Notes under the pieces: model-generated
The model's database searches: none
What the model was told of the DNA's origin: nothing
Seen by the model: only the letters and a program-made list of their open reading frames with translations
NCBI GenBank assembly: GCA_021521415.1
Contig: JAIQDT010014656.1
Span: forward strand, 62,001-126,000
DNA: 64,000 nucleotides
Reading direction: 5' to 3'
DNA from: Bidens hawaiensis
Taxonomy: Eukaryota > Streptophyta > Magnoliopsida > Asterales > Asteraceae
In this document: one piece after another, positions 11,901 to 22,495 of the stretch
How positions within the stretch are numbered: position 1 is the first letter of the stretch
Layout of the letters: each line of letters starts with the position of its first letter
Program-made: the position numbers and the translations under genes

Positions 11901-12427
11901 ATATCATAAGATGGTGAAATTGGTTTTTTACGAATGTGTTGATCTGGGTTGTGTTTTGTTTCAAACGGGTCAAATGGGTTGACCATGTAAAGAGAGTAAA
12001 GGTTGTCAAAGTTATATCTTTTTGCGCATAGCCTCCAACATCATATATGCGGAAACTTTAATCTTTTAACATTGCATTCATATTGTTACAATAATTATAA
12101 TTAATACGTTATCTATTATTATTTTGTTTTTTTTTTTCAAAATAAAAAAACTAACAAAATAAGTTGATGGGTCAACCCAAATTGAGTATACTCATTTTCA
12201 CGCATACTAAAACCGACCCGTCTCAACCCAAACGTGTTTTGGCATGTTTCAAATGTTACTTTCAAGTTTATGTTACCATGGTCGTCTTTGACATAAAGCC
12301 AACTACAGGTCAAATACCTCTGTCAGTCCGATCGCTAAAGCATGTGGATGATGAGGAAAATGGTATGGATCACGAAAGCATCCCGTTGACTTTGAGAAGA
12401 CAGGACACTGGTACAAGGTTTCCATGA
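8974..12427 (+). CDS. NIPA-type magnesium transporter, nine exons
   Basis: Member of the NIPA (DUF803) family of multi-pass membrane proteins linked to Mg2+ transport. Exons: 8974-9130, 9345-9401, 9498-9588, 9676-9836, 9923-10050, 11174-11311, 11403-11495, 11673-11778 and 12309-12427. They sum to 1050 nt and one open frame, a 349-residue protein of normal family length. Conserved blocks seen are [20 protein letters not shown] (exon 1), [20 protein letters not shown] (exons 3-4), [20 protein letters not shown] (exons 6-7) and [19 protein letters not shown] (exons 7-8). The start is the first Met before the first membrane segment. Intron 3 has a GC donor (CAG|GCATGG); the other introns are GT-AG. 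Intron 5 holds two MITE-like insertions. No disabling change was found. Substrate and membrane are inferred from the family. Confidence 0.92.
10105..10466. mobile_element. MITE-like GAGCTCG-rich element in NIPA intron 5
   Basis: Repeated GAGCTCG/GGCTCG motifs surround an (AT)n tract. The right end GTTTACACCCCTA is a common end of plant GAGCTCG-rich MITEs, and the left end (GGAGGTGTAATTTCGAGC) looks like a decayed partner. No target duplication was found. Confidence 0.5.
10735..11072. mobile_element. Foldback MITE in NIPA intron 5 (338 bp)
   Basis: Almost the whole element is an imperfect inverted repeat. The ends are TTTGAGAACTCCTTTGA and CTCAAGGAGTTCTCAAA, and the arms meet near 10905 with CGATGTAACAAACTGTTACA facing TGTAACAGTTTGTTACATCG. 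It has no coding capacity. The target duplication is unclear, so the superfamily is not assigned. Confidence 0.8.
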
Positions 12428-12722
12428 TGTTTTGTTTTTTTTGGGTCATATTTGTACAATTATCCATGTTGAATGAAACACAAACATCAGATATAGCAGG
12501 AATTATTATATTCTTTATTAGGTAGGAAGAGGACAGGAAGAAATCAGTTTTGGAAATTGGGAACTTCCTCATGTCATTGTAATCATATTGATTAATGCAA
12601 AATGCACCATTTCCAATCTTGTTTACAAAACAAAATGCCTCATATTTATTTTCTTTCTTGTCAAATATCCATTTATTAATGCTACATCAAGACAAGATGG
12701 TCTAGTGGTGATTTTTTTTTAA
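12428..12722. other. 3' UTR and spacer of NIPA
   Basis: Non-coding stretch between the NIPA stop and the Harbinger element. It should hold the polyadenylation site but no single signal can be picked out. It ends with the TAA target copy at 12720-12722. Confidence 0.5.
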
Positions 12723-14221
12723 GGCTGAGGGGTGTGGGGGGCTCTAACGGGGGCGCGAGTGGGGGCTCCAGCCAATAATATTGTGACGTGTGTCAGAGAG
12801 AGAAACTGGATAAGATGGGTGATGGAGCCCCCGCTGGAGCCCCTGGCCCTGGTGTGGAGGGGCTCTAGCAGGGGCTCCAGCGGATTTTTTTTTTATTTTT
12901 TTATAAATATATTCAAAAAACGTATTATTAAAAAAACTCATAAATTATTAAAAAAAACACACATTAAAAAAAAACACATTAATATCTAAAAATAAAAAAA
13001 AAATTAAAGTACTAAAAAAACATTATTCTTATTCTTCGGCTTGGTCTTCTTCGATCAACCTCTTTCGGATACATTCCTTTTGCCTTTCCATCAGCATTTG
13101 ATCGACCGGATTTAGGTTACTGAAGACTCTTGTAAGGAAGTCCAAATCTCTCATTCGACTTTTTTCCTTTTTGTCATTAGAGACCACCTCCATGGTTTTG
13201 TTGAATTTATTGAGGGATTAAACAAGATCGACGATGTTTACGGCTCCCCCCTCAGCCGTTTTTTTTCCCCTTGGCGTCCCGTCCCGTCCCAATGGCCGAC
13301 AAATTTTCTGATTTCGGACCACCGACCCGAAATCATATCGGCGTTTCGCTCTGTACTCCCAACGAGCGTATAGAACGTCTCCCTAACCTTTGTCCAAAAA
13401 ACCTTGCTTTTTTGGTAGTCGGCTGCAAAATGAATAATTAAATTAGATTTCCAGTTAACTTTTTTATTTAACTTTTTTATTAAAAATCATTTTTAAAAAC
13501 GTTAAAACAATTACCGCAACGCCGATCCTCAGAAATGACTATCCAAGCCCGACACAAGGCTTCCTTCTCAACCGATGACCACGGAGTGGTTTTCCGTTTC
13601 ATCCTCGGAGTCGAAGCCGGTCCCGGCCCGTCCGTTGCAAGTTGTTTTTTCCGGTAGACGCGTCTCCTTGCTCCCGTAGCATCACCGTGTGATTCTTGTG
13701 TCTCCGGAACAACAAAGTTAGGAGACGGTTGTATGTTGGATGGTTGAAAGCCGGATGTTTCTTGCGACCCCGAAAAAAACATCGATTGGTCTGGTGACGA
13801 CCATAAATCGTCGTAACTATAACCTGAATCTAGGTTTGGGTACCAATTTCCAGCCATGTTTTTAAAAAAAAGGTTTGGAAGATGGGTTGATTTTGGGTTT
13901 TTTTTGAAGTTGTGGTAATTGTTTTATGTGATTTTGGGTGTGGTATGTGATTTTGGGTGTGGTAATTGGTTTAGGTTTATATATAGGAAAAACAGATTTT
14001 TTTTAATAAAATTAAAGAGCCCAACGGCTCATTTCTCATCCCAACGGCTCTTTCACGCATTCCCATGTCCCTTTACGCCTCTTCCTTCACGCGAACAGGC
14101 TTGCGCCTGCTTTGAAAGCCGTGCTCGCGCCCCTCTCGCGCCTCGGTGGTGTGGTGCTCGTGCCTGGGGGCGCGAGCGGAGGGGCTCTCGCGCCCCCGCT
14201 GAAGCCCCACACCCCTCAGCC
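12723..14221 (-). mobile_element. PIF/Harbinger element, 1499 bp, TSD TAA
   Basis: Terminal inverted repeats begin GGCTGAGGGGTGTGGGG and end CCCCACACCCCTCAGCC, with TAA on both sides (12720-12722 and 14222-14224), the 3-bp target typical of PIF/Harbinger. Subterminal regions are rich in GGGGGCGCGAG/CTCGCGCCCC. It carries only a decayed SANT/Myb-like gene on the minus strand and no transposase, so it is non-autonomous. A second, shorter relative lies at 24731-25784. Confidence 0.9.
13029..13857 (-). pseudogene. Harbinger SANT/Myb-like accessory protein, decayed
   Basis: PIF/Harbinger elements usually encode a transposase and a SANT/Myb-like DNA-binding partner; this is the partner. The N-terminal part (13857-13480) reads MAGNWYPNLD, then a basic stretch and the SANT start TPWSSVEKEALCRAWIVISE. 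After about 13480 the frame breaks. Continuations follow: a segment near 13260-13430 with FWTKVRETFYTLVGS-like reading, and a C-terminal segment (13230-13029) with MRDLDFLTRVFSNLNPVDQM, which has an in-frame stop near its start and ends at TAA 13031-13029. The breaks and missing middle make it a pseudogene. Confidence 0.75.
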
Positions 14222-14224
14222 TAA

Positions 14225-14727
14225 TAGGTAGGTGGGTTTAATGAGACACGAACAGGTAGTTCATTACTTGAACACGCACACTCCAACTGATTTTCTGAAG
14301 ATAAATGAGGTGACACAATAGAACACGCACCTGTACTTGAGATTCATAGTCCGTTCACGTGTTAAATGGACTTGTATAGTCCGTTTCTTGAACAAGTAAA
14401 CTCGAGCAAAAGAACAAATTGTAAGAGTAAAGCAAAAGGAAGGTTACTTGCTCCAACAAAAATCTTGTGACCTACTTCCCTAAAAGATTCTTTTTTGTCC
14501 CCTAACCTGCGGCAAGATTCCTAAAAGCAAGTTTGCTCAGATGACCAGTGGACTCTAGTCATGTCGACTTACTTTCTTGTGACGCCAATAGACCAACAGT
14601 AATAAAAATATTGCTCACATATTATCATACCACACATGTTTTTCATTTAAACAAATCTCATTTCTCATAAAATAAAATCCTCCATCTGCATTTTGAAACA
14701 AAATTTTGTAACATTTTGTTTTTTAAA
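14225..14727. other. Spacer, nothing identified
   Basis: No open frame with family resemblance, no tRNA-like fold and no paired repeat ends. It may be 5' flank of the plant-mobile-domain relic that follows. Confidence 0.4.
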
Positions 14728-15113
14728 ATGAACTACAATTTAAATCCCGGTCCAACTGTTGAGGATCTTTTATATTTGAAAAATCAACACCGGCCATTTA
14801 CTTTGTTTAAAAATGAGCTGGTTAATGAAGAACCGTTATATGTTTGACGTGGTGACGGAAAATTTTAGGAGTGGGTCAGAAACCATTCTATCCCGAACAC
14901 GTTAAACACTATATACGCATTATTGGGGTTATTGACTGTGGGTACCGCTCAATTGATCACGCCTTAATAAACACATTGGTCAAACGATGGTGTCCGGAAG
15001 CCCACGTTTCACCTCCCAATAAGTGAAGTGACAGTAACCTTGCAGGATGTAAATGTATTGTGGCCTTGTGGGGCTTACCAATAGAGCGTCCATCCGTGTC
15101 TGGGGTTTATCTC
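14728..15113 (+). pseudogene. Plant mobile domain (PMD) relic
   Basis: From the ATG at 14728 the reading MNYNLNPGPTVEDLLYL resembles the N-terminus of plant mobile domain proteins, found both in transposons and in host MAIN/MAIL genes. Matching pieces follow in shifted frames: EEPLYV then a stop then RGDGKF, IDHALINTLVKRW, and FHLPISEVTVTLQDVNVLW. Several stops and at least two frameshifts show it is dead. It is far shorter than a full PMD protein, and the adjacent sequence gives no transposon ends. Confidence 0.6.
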
Positions 15114-16132
15114 CAAACTAATAAAGCGGTACATATTGCGAAGTGTCAAAATATGTGAACAGCTCAAAATTTAACTTAATTCTGATAAAATTGTTTTTGT
15201 TCAAACCGATCCTGCAAGAACATATGTTTTGACCCGTTATCCAGCCTGTCCATATTTCTACCTTCAAAATATATAATCGTAAAAGCAAAATCCATGGCGA
15301 AACATCAGAAAACCAATTAGAAGAAGATACCAAAGACAAAGATCATCTGCATAAACCGACTGTAGAACATTACATATGTTTTTTAAAGACTATTTTAGCC
15401 ATTACTACAAAGTAGTTCATCATAAAATTTATCTAAAACTGCTTGCTTCTGTTGTTTATTGTACATGCTTCCATTCAGCTACTACCTCTTAAGAATGGCA
15501 CCCATCATTTATTCTTGCAAATTTTGCAGTCAAATTTCAATAACTGAACATCATCACATTGATGCAAATTAATCATCGCAACATGTGTCCCTGAACAATT
15601 ATCCCATGCAAGCAAAGCGGTTTCTCCACAATATTTCACTTCCATTACATACATAAGCACACTCTAATAGTGCCTAGTGGCAATTTTGAACTTTGACCAT
15701 TTACTTAAAACGGGTTGGTTTGGTCTTATTATTTTTTTACCTATAGGGTCAAATGGATAAAATCAATAACTTTAGTTAATAAAGAAACGAGTTTGAAAAT
15801 CTCCCAAAGTAAAATTTTGAACACAGCCTCCTAAATCATTTACCTCAATAAGTTAGATATATACTGTAATTATATGGTTTTGGTAAAATCATATTTAACA
15901 CGCTCACTGTTTATTAAGGATGAACAAAATGTGACTGTATAAGGATTAAAATCCTAAAATTATCAGTGTGTTATTTAAATGAAATTATACTAAGGATGTA
16001 AATATAGAAAACAAGTGATTTAACCATAACAAAGCATGGGAAAAAGTCAAAACTCACTACAAGATCTTTAATTCTCCTCAAGAAAGTGACAAAAACAAAG
16101 CTTCAATCCCAACCGCCCTCTTGTTTGAAATC
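15114..16132. other. Intergenic, nothing identified
   Basis: AT-rich non-coding sequence downstream of the CMC4-like gene, whose stop is at 16133. One 73-codon minus frame at 15118-15339 shows no domain. Confidence 0.5.
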
Positions 16133-17456
16133 TTAAGCCTTCTTGTTTATCTGCTTTAGAAGACCAGAAACAGATCCGCAATGAGTGGATTTATACTCAC
16201 ATTGCTCACAGCATGATTGTAGTAGCTGTATAACTTTGATGCATCTGTTACCATCAAACACATAGTACCAAGTAATTAAACAAACTTCACAACACAGAAC
16301 ATCATTAAACAGAATAACACAAACAATATTTGCAAGCAATCCAATCTTGAACTATAATAATCCTGCTCAGTTTCTGATTAATGAACAAGGGGTTGAAGAC
16401 GCCAATACATATTGATCGGTTTCCATCAATAAGTATTATACTTGTACATTGACTTCAATTTCCTGATACTCTTCTATATATGCAATACATGAGCAATAGT
16501 GACACATAATCAGTGTTGTAAAAATCGCGATTAATCGGAAAACGGAGGGCTACCGATTTGATTTCACCTAACCGGCCCCTAAAATCAGTACCAGTCAAAA
16601 CCTTTGTGTGAATTACTAGTCGGTAACCCAGTGCCTGGCTAAATATTCATACTAAAACTTTTGAACATCTTCACTACATACAACTTTAATTCCATGAATA
16701 TATCATAGATTGAAGCCCGATTCATGTGAAATCGCTGATTGTCTTTCAAATTTATAAGTAGGGGTTTCGGAAAATACAAACGAATGATATCAATTAGGAA
16801 TTACTGCAACTCAAATCAGAAAAGGAGAGTACATTTATATGAAAGTTTTACATATGAATATGAATGTTAGATAAAAAAAACACCAACACAAACTTGGTAG
16901 CTGGACCAAACCATTGTCGGTTAGTAAAACATTGTTTGTGTTCATCTGTATTTGTTCGTTTCCTTAATGAACGAACAAGGACAATAAATTCCGTTCTGTT
17001 AGCTGTTGTGAACCGTTTGTTTGTTTGTTTGTCCGTGAACAAGGTCTTGTTCGGTTCGCGAAGAGTAATAGTTGTAAGCAATCCAATTTTGAAGAATAAT
17101 AATAACCTTGATCAATCTTAATACTAAAGTTTTCAAACACCTTCCTTCGGTACATGATCCTACTTAACACTAACCTATAATTCCATGATAGATTGAAGCA
17201 CAATTCATCATGTGAATTAACTGATTATCTTTCAAATAAATTTAAATTAGGGTTATGAAAAATGCAAACGAATAATATTAATTTTAAGAACAAGTGCAAT
17301 TCAAATGAGAAAACGGAATAATAATAATAATAATAATAATAAGGAACGAACAAGTAGTGTATGAAATTGATTGTTAGATTAGGCTGAGGGTACCTTGGAG
17401 AGACAAGATTGAATGTCCTTCTTGCAGGCTTCTTTCATCTCATTCTTCTTCGCCAT
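16133..17456 (-). CDS. CMC4-like twin-cysteine mitochondrial protein, spliced
   Basis: Small CHCH-type protein resembling plant CMC4, a cysteine-motif protein of the mitochondrial intermembrane space oxidised by the Mia40 route. The first coding exon is 17456-17394 (63 nt): MAKKNEMKEA then CKKDIQSCLSK, ending at a GT donor. The last exon ends at TAA 16133 and encodes CIKVIQLLQSCCEQCEYKS, THCGSVSGLL and KQINKKA, with the paired cysteines expected. The join is unresolved. Length and residue pattern fit if the last exon begins at TATGTGTTTGATGGTAAC (about 16267), but that is preceded by AC, not AG. A canonical AG at about 16250 would instead need a roughly 20-nt internal exon that I could not find. 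The intron carries a diverged duplication and a foldback-element remnant. Confidence 0.75.
16645..17305. repeat. Direct duplication in CMC4-like intron
   Basis: 16645-16826 and 17115-17305 match in order: ACTAAAACTTTTGAACA against ACTAAAGTTTTCAAACA, then AATTCCATGA, ATAGATTGAAGC, CTGATTGTCTTTCAAAT against CTGATTATCTTTCAAAT, and AAACGAAT. Their shared upstream block (GCAATCCAATCTTGAA near 16336, GCAATCCAATTTTGAA near 17080) suggests one larger unit, with later insertions in the first copy. Confidence 0.7.
16905..17061. mobile_element. hAT-like MITE remnant in CMC4-like intron
   Basis: TTCGTTTCCTTAATGAACGA, GTCCGTGAACAAGGTCTTGT and TTCGGTTCGCGAA match the interior and right arm of the elements at 20343-20717 and 23878-24245. 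Termini and target duplication are not visible, so this is a fragment. Confidence 0.55.
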
Positions 17457-17530
17457 ACAAAGAAACCTGGTGGCCAGTATTCGAATATGTTTGCTTAACA
17501 TTTCAGACACTACTTGCTAAATTCTTAAGG

Positions 17531-17562
17531 TATTTTATTTTATTTTATTTTATTTTATTTTA
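17531..17562. repeat. (TATTT)n microsatellite
   Basis: Six uninterrupted TATTT units about 75 bp upstream of the CMC4-like start codon. Confidence 0.9.
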
Positions 17563-17699
17563 TACCATGCCACTGCTGATTTAGTAAGAGGGTGTTTTAA
17601 CTGAACCAAATGTACCTTAAACCATGTCTTTACGCGAGTAATAGAATATGTGATTTTATTATATTTTAATTTGGTTAACTGATTGCCTGGTTAAAAAAA

Positions 17700-18140
17700 A
17701 GAGCATGAAATGGAGCCTAGGATGAGGATGTTTCCGTGGATAAACTGGAGATTGCTAGGTATTAACCGACAATTATATTGTTATTATTTGAATTTATTTT
17801 GTAAATCATCTAGTCAATAGAATAGCATAGAATTCGAATCTATAGTTGTTTAGTCAATTAGTTAACCAATCTGTTCCGGTTATTGAGCATCCAAATTATG
17901 TATATATGTAGACCATTTGTTTAATAAAGAATCACTTGGAATTCCATATCTCAACACTAGGATGAGAATGTTTTGGTGGATGTGCCTGCACATGAGATTG
18001 AGCCCGATAAGAAATAGGTTTATAAGGGAAAGATTAGGGGTCGTTAGTATATTTTGGGTAAGATTAAGGAGGGGAGATTGAGAAATGTGAAGATGAGATT
18101 GACGGCAACACCACCTAAATCCGTGGAAACCCTCTTTGTG
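17700..18140 (+). pseudogene. LINE reverse-transcriptase C-terminal relic
   Basis: 17953-18110 translates to RMRMFWWMCLHM, then IRNRFIRERLGVV and LRRGRLRNVKMRL. This resembles the plant LINE region usually read as MRMLRWMCGHT, IRNxxIRxRVGVAPI and MREGRLRWFGHV. A second copy of the first motif (MEPRMRMFPWINW) lies at about 17710-17748. Stops and frame slips prevent a continuous protein. Only the C-terminal portion is present. Confidence 0.6.
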
Positions 18141-18363
18141 ACAAGCATATTACGTATGGTTTGTTACATTTTCACCTCTTTCTTTTAGAAATAGTAGTTG
18201 GACTGTTGGTGGCTATTAAATGTTAGCTTTCAGTTGTTATTTTCCTTTATATGTTTCATTAGTTACTTGTACACTTTTGTGTCATGTCTTAAGTTGCTAG
18301 TAGTTACTACTTACTAGTGATATATTGGTAACACTTTTCATGTAAGTATCATTTTTGTTACTT

Positions 18364-18593
18364 AGGGCATGTTTAGGATTGAGTTTGAAAAATGCTTATT
18401 GGCTTATGTGTTTTTTCAAAAACCCATTTTGAAAAGCCAGGATTTAAGACTTTTGAAAAACTGCTTTTTAACTCTTTCAAAAAACTAAAATAAGAAAGTT
18501 TTTTGTGATTGCAAACACATTTAAACTTTTTAGCTTTTTAAAAACATAATTAAGCCAATAAGCATTTTTCAAACTCAATCCCAAACATGCTCA
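18364..18593. mobile_element. MITE with terminal inverted repeats (about 230 bp)
   Basis: The left end GGGCATGTTTAGGATTGAG continues TTTGAAAAATGCTTATTGGC. The right end mirrors it with GCCAATAAGCATTTTTCAAA and CTCAATCCCAAACATGCTC. It is AT-rich and non-coding. Target duplications are not clear, so the superfamily is not assigned. Confidence 0.8.
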
Positions 18594-18657
18594 GATTCAT
18601 GATAGATATTTTGTACTCTTTGTGTCAAACACGCCTTTCTTGTCCATATATCGTGTT

Positions 18658-18790
18658 TGAGTCGGGGGTCTCGCTAGAAGCGACCTCTCTATCCTCTGGG
18701 GTAGAGATATGGTTTACCTACATCTCACCCTCCTCAAACCAGACTAATAGCTTTGTTAGCATGGGATTTTACTAGGTACGGTGGTTATTG
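18658..18790 (+). mobile_element. SINE 3' fragment (Au-like)
   Basis: GAGTCGGGGGTCTCGCTAGA, CTCTCTATCCTCTGGGGTAG and CTACATCTCACCCTC, followed by TGGGATTTTACTAGGTACGG, match the layout of the Au SINE tail as I recall it. The 5' Pol III promoter end and the TTG-rich tail are not evident, so it is a truncated copy. Confidence 0.6.
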
Positions 18791-19698
18791 TATATAGTGG
18801 TTAAAAGTATAAACTAAAATTTTAAAATGACAAGGAAATATACTTGAGAATCCTAGTGGTAATTTTTAACAAACTAACAGGTATACCCGATACGTAACAT
18901 ATTGCTAGTAATTTGATAATGAAACATGATTTTACATTCATGTATAGGTATGATCCTTATGGACTGTGATTACCGATGCGTGCCATTTTTACCTCTAGCT
19001 CTTGACAGAGTTAGTAAAGAGAGGAAAGAGTGGGGCAAATGATACCTGCGTAGTATGATGATGGAAACAAAATTTACGAGTATGTTTATACATTTCTTGC
19101 AATTCAGGATAAAGGTACAAATGTTTATACGGTTCTTTAGTTCAAAAAAATGTCAAATGTTTATGAGTTTCACAGTTATTTAAATGGTACATATACTTGC
19201 ATAGTTTTTTGGAGTTCTAACAAATAGTATTTGTCCAAAATGAGCTCGAGTTAAAACAAACCGTTATAGAATGAAAAAAAAAGTGTCAAAATAAGTTCAT
19301 CAATCAAATTTGCTTTTGTAACCACTAACAGCGACAACAAACAGGGCAATGGTGCATCAGACGGGTGGTAAATATTACACCATAACTAACAAATTTTGAA
19401 ACAATATTGCACAAAACTAGGATGAATGATGATAATAATAAAAGTTGATAATCAATGAGCATAAGCATATGCAACAACATGAAATGTTGTATCGCGTTCT
19501 AAGGTTACCACCTCGGGTCAGTCTCCAACTGGGATACAGATTCCCAGACTACCAGGTGCACAGAAACATACCAAATTTAGAAACATAAAAACAGCCCAAT
19601 TGATACAGATACAACGTAACAAACGCGGGCCCGAAAGTTAGACAACCTAGTAAAACCTGCAAGCGATTGTCTTCCTGTTGGGATGATAACACTTGGGT
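18791..19698. other. Intergenic and 3' UTR of bZIP-like gene
   Basis: No open frame of note. The right part should be the 3' UTR of the minus-strand gene whose stop is at 19701-19699. Confidence 0.5.
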
Positions 19699-22495
19699 TT
19701 ATATGTGAACCGGACCTGAAACATCACTTGTAGAGCCAGACTCGTTTTTCAAAGAAAGGTTTGAGAATTGAGCATCGAGTGAATCCTTGCTGGCGGATCG
19801 CCGGTGGCTAGGTTTTGGCTGAGGTGGCGGTGGCGGTTGTAGCTGTTGTTGATATAAAGCCCGCAGTCGTCCTATTTCTTTCTCCAGAACTTCATGCTCC
19901 ACTGCAAAACAAGTGGTCAACATTTGTATTTTTCGGTTGACCCAAAACAGTATTTGTCATGTTTTCCTTTTGCTTTTCTATAGATGATTATGTCATAAAT
20001 GATTTTAAAAAGTACATTGATTTATCAGTAATTTGTTTTTTTTTTTTTGCATAAATGGTTTTGGAGGTTATTTCCTTTAAGCTTTTTATTTTCTTTTTCT
20101 AATTTACTCAATTGACCCATCAGAGATAACACCCATTCATAAATAAACAAGTCAAAACTGCACATCTAGTTTCCACATATCAGTTAGATATTATGTTTTT
20201 TCCATAATTTTTTGTTTTAATGAATTTAGGTAAAAGTGGAACGAGTTAAACAGGTTGAAAGTAGTCCAAAGTCTATTTTTAATACATACAACCATTGATT
20301 CATTTTACTCAAAAGTTTAGACCAATCATTGTAAGAATACCTAAGGCTGTAAATTGTAAACGAACCGAACGTTCAGCGAACCGTTCTGTGGAAAGTTCCT
20401 TTGTGTTTGTTCGTTTAATAAAAGAACGAACATGAACAAGAAATTATGCTCAATTAACCATATGAACAAACATGAACAGAGTTCAAGCTCATTCATTTGT
20501 ATTTGTGAACGTCCGTTTATGTTCGCTCGGTAATATATGTTCGTTTACACTCGTTCATAAACTTTACGAACATACACAAACAAACACAAAAACGAAGTTT
20601 TATTGGGTTATTTGTTCGTGAACAGTCCGTCTGTCCGATAAATGCGAAATGCTTAATGAACGACCGAACATGAACAAGGTCTTCGTTCGGTTCGGTTAGT
20701 TTCGTTTACGGCCCTTCGTATACCTCTTTTTAACCACAATTTATGTGTTTCTTATGGTAAGTTGTTTTGTAAAAATAAACAAAAAAAAGCGTTTGTGGGT
20801 CAACCCAATCCGGGCTGACCCGCTACCCAACCCGCCCATCATCCTCAACCATTAATCAGCAATAATGTTTCAAGTTGCAAAGAATGAATGTGTGTTGAAA
20901 CTTACTGTACTTGATCAGTTGCTCCTGAGCCAAATTATCTAACCGTTGTTTCAGTGCTTTATTCTCCATGCCCAGAATAAGACTTTGCCGGTTTTAGAAA
21001 TTCCACCTCAGCAGACACCTCAGAGCCTTCTGCCTGCACTTACAGCAGATCAGCATGACTCGGTTGAGTATATGCCAGACACCCATAAAAGGTTTTTATT
21101 TGTGTGTTCTAAATTTTAATCTACCTGTAAAGCCTGTACATTCTTTTCCAGCTCAGCAATGTACTGGAGCTTTCTGACCCGAGAACGTTGAGCAAATTGC
21201 CTGTATTAGGTTTATTAGATTAATGAATTGCTAGCTTTAAAGTTTAAATCATTAATATTCTACTAAACTGAGATAATGACGAATATATTTGTGTTCACTT
21301 TCTGAAGCATTTTGATAAGCTGTTTTAAGCACCATACTTTTTCATGTAGCTCGTCATTTTTACTCTTCTAACTTGTGGACCGTAGTTTAATAATAAGTAA
21401 TAATATGTAGCCTTCACATAAAGCAGCTAAACTAATAAAAAGCAGTTGCTATTAGATGGGACCTTTTATCTCATATCTATACCAGAAAAAGAAATCATTT
21501 AGACAGAAAGTAAAAAAAAACACTACTTGAAACTTCTTGTATACAATACAAGATTGCTTAAATGTCAATGCTATAAAGATGGACAGTGTAAAAGGTAATG
21601 AAATATTATTTGTATAAAAAAGACAAAATATAATTTGCATATTGTTCTTCCTACTATTTATCTTGTAAAATTTAATCCTGTACAAAATTCCCAGATACAT
21701 ACGTTTATCTGGTTACAGGAGTAATGGAGCATGAATAACTATTATCATGATTAATGTCGTGTAGAAAAAGACCACAACAGGAAATATTTGCTTACTGTTT
21801 GGCACGTTTTGTGTCTGTTTCTGAAATAGAACCCATGTTTCTAGAAGAATCCTTTCTTTCAGAAGAATCGGGATCTTTCGTGCAAATTCAACTGCTTCTT
21901 TCTTCTCAGTTCCAATGGATGTATTCCCATCACCAGAAGCACTCGAAGATGCAGAAGCTTGAACAACAAAGTTGTGTTTGGATGCATTTGATGGTGAATC
22001 CCATACCCCTCGGTTCTTATTTCTAATCATTGCATTTGGATCAGCATAAAAAGACCCTGGATTTCTAAAATCATTATACAAATCAAAGTCTTGAGATCCC
22101 CAAGAAGGAGAAGAAGTCAAATTCATCAATCGGTTTTCAGTTTGTGCTTGATATTCATTGTGAGCAGCATTAGCAGCTTCCATGTATGTAAACGAGTCAC
22201 TTGATGATCGCCTGTGACCTCTTTTTACATGTGGTGTTTCTGGTTCATTGAGAAGATCATCAAGCCATGCAGGTTGTTCTTCTATCAGAAAGCTTTCAGA
22301 TGAAGTGCGTTGATGATGTGGATTTGCATCCCGGTACTTTGGTGGGCCTTTGGGCCCAATTGCAGGATTTGAGACATAATCAGCATATGATGGAGCAATG
22401 CTGGGAAATGGACTTTTAGGTGGCAGTAATGAGTGCTTTCCATTGTACATCATGTTTCTCATTGTTGAAAGTCCCTTGGAGTTTGCCATTGCCAT
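19699..22495 (-). CDS. bZIP-like transcription factor gene, two 1-bp frameshifts as read
   Basis: Four coding exons on the minus strand: 22495-21796, 21200-21125, 21033-20906 and 19901-19699. The protein resembles the plant bZIP-like group typified by Arabidopsis At4g06598. Exon 1 has LLPPKSPFPSIAPSYADYV, EEQPAWLDDLLNEPE and HRRSSSDSF. Exon 2 has QFAQRSRVRKLQYIAELE, the basic region running into the zipper. Exons 3-4 give the zipper, then HEVLEKEIGRLRALYQQQL, a Pro-rich stretch and SHRRSASKDSLDAQFSNLSL. In the basic region Lys stands where most bZIPs have the conserved Asn. After EFARK one base is missing (about 21880), and after EFL in exon 3 one A is extra (about 20989). The two shifts cancel in length (1107 nt), but the part between is out of frame and hits TAA. 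If corrected, the protein is 368 aa. Sequence error or pseudogene are both possible. Confidence 0.85.
20343..20717. mobile_element. hAT-like MITE in bZIP intron 3 (375 bp)
   Basis: Left end AAGGCTGTAAATTGTAAACG then AACCGAACG; right end TTCGGTTCGGTTAGTTTCGT then TTACGGCCC. The flanks GAATACCT (20335-20342) and GTATACCT (20718-20725) form an 8-bp target duplication with one mismatch, as for hAT elements. The interior is rich in GAACGAACATGAACA and its complement, so the transcript could fold back. Confidence 0.75.
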
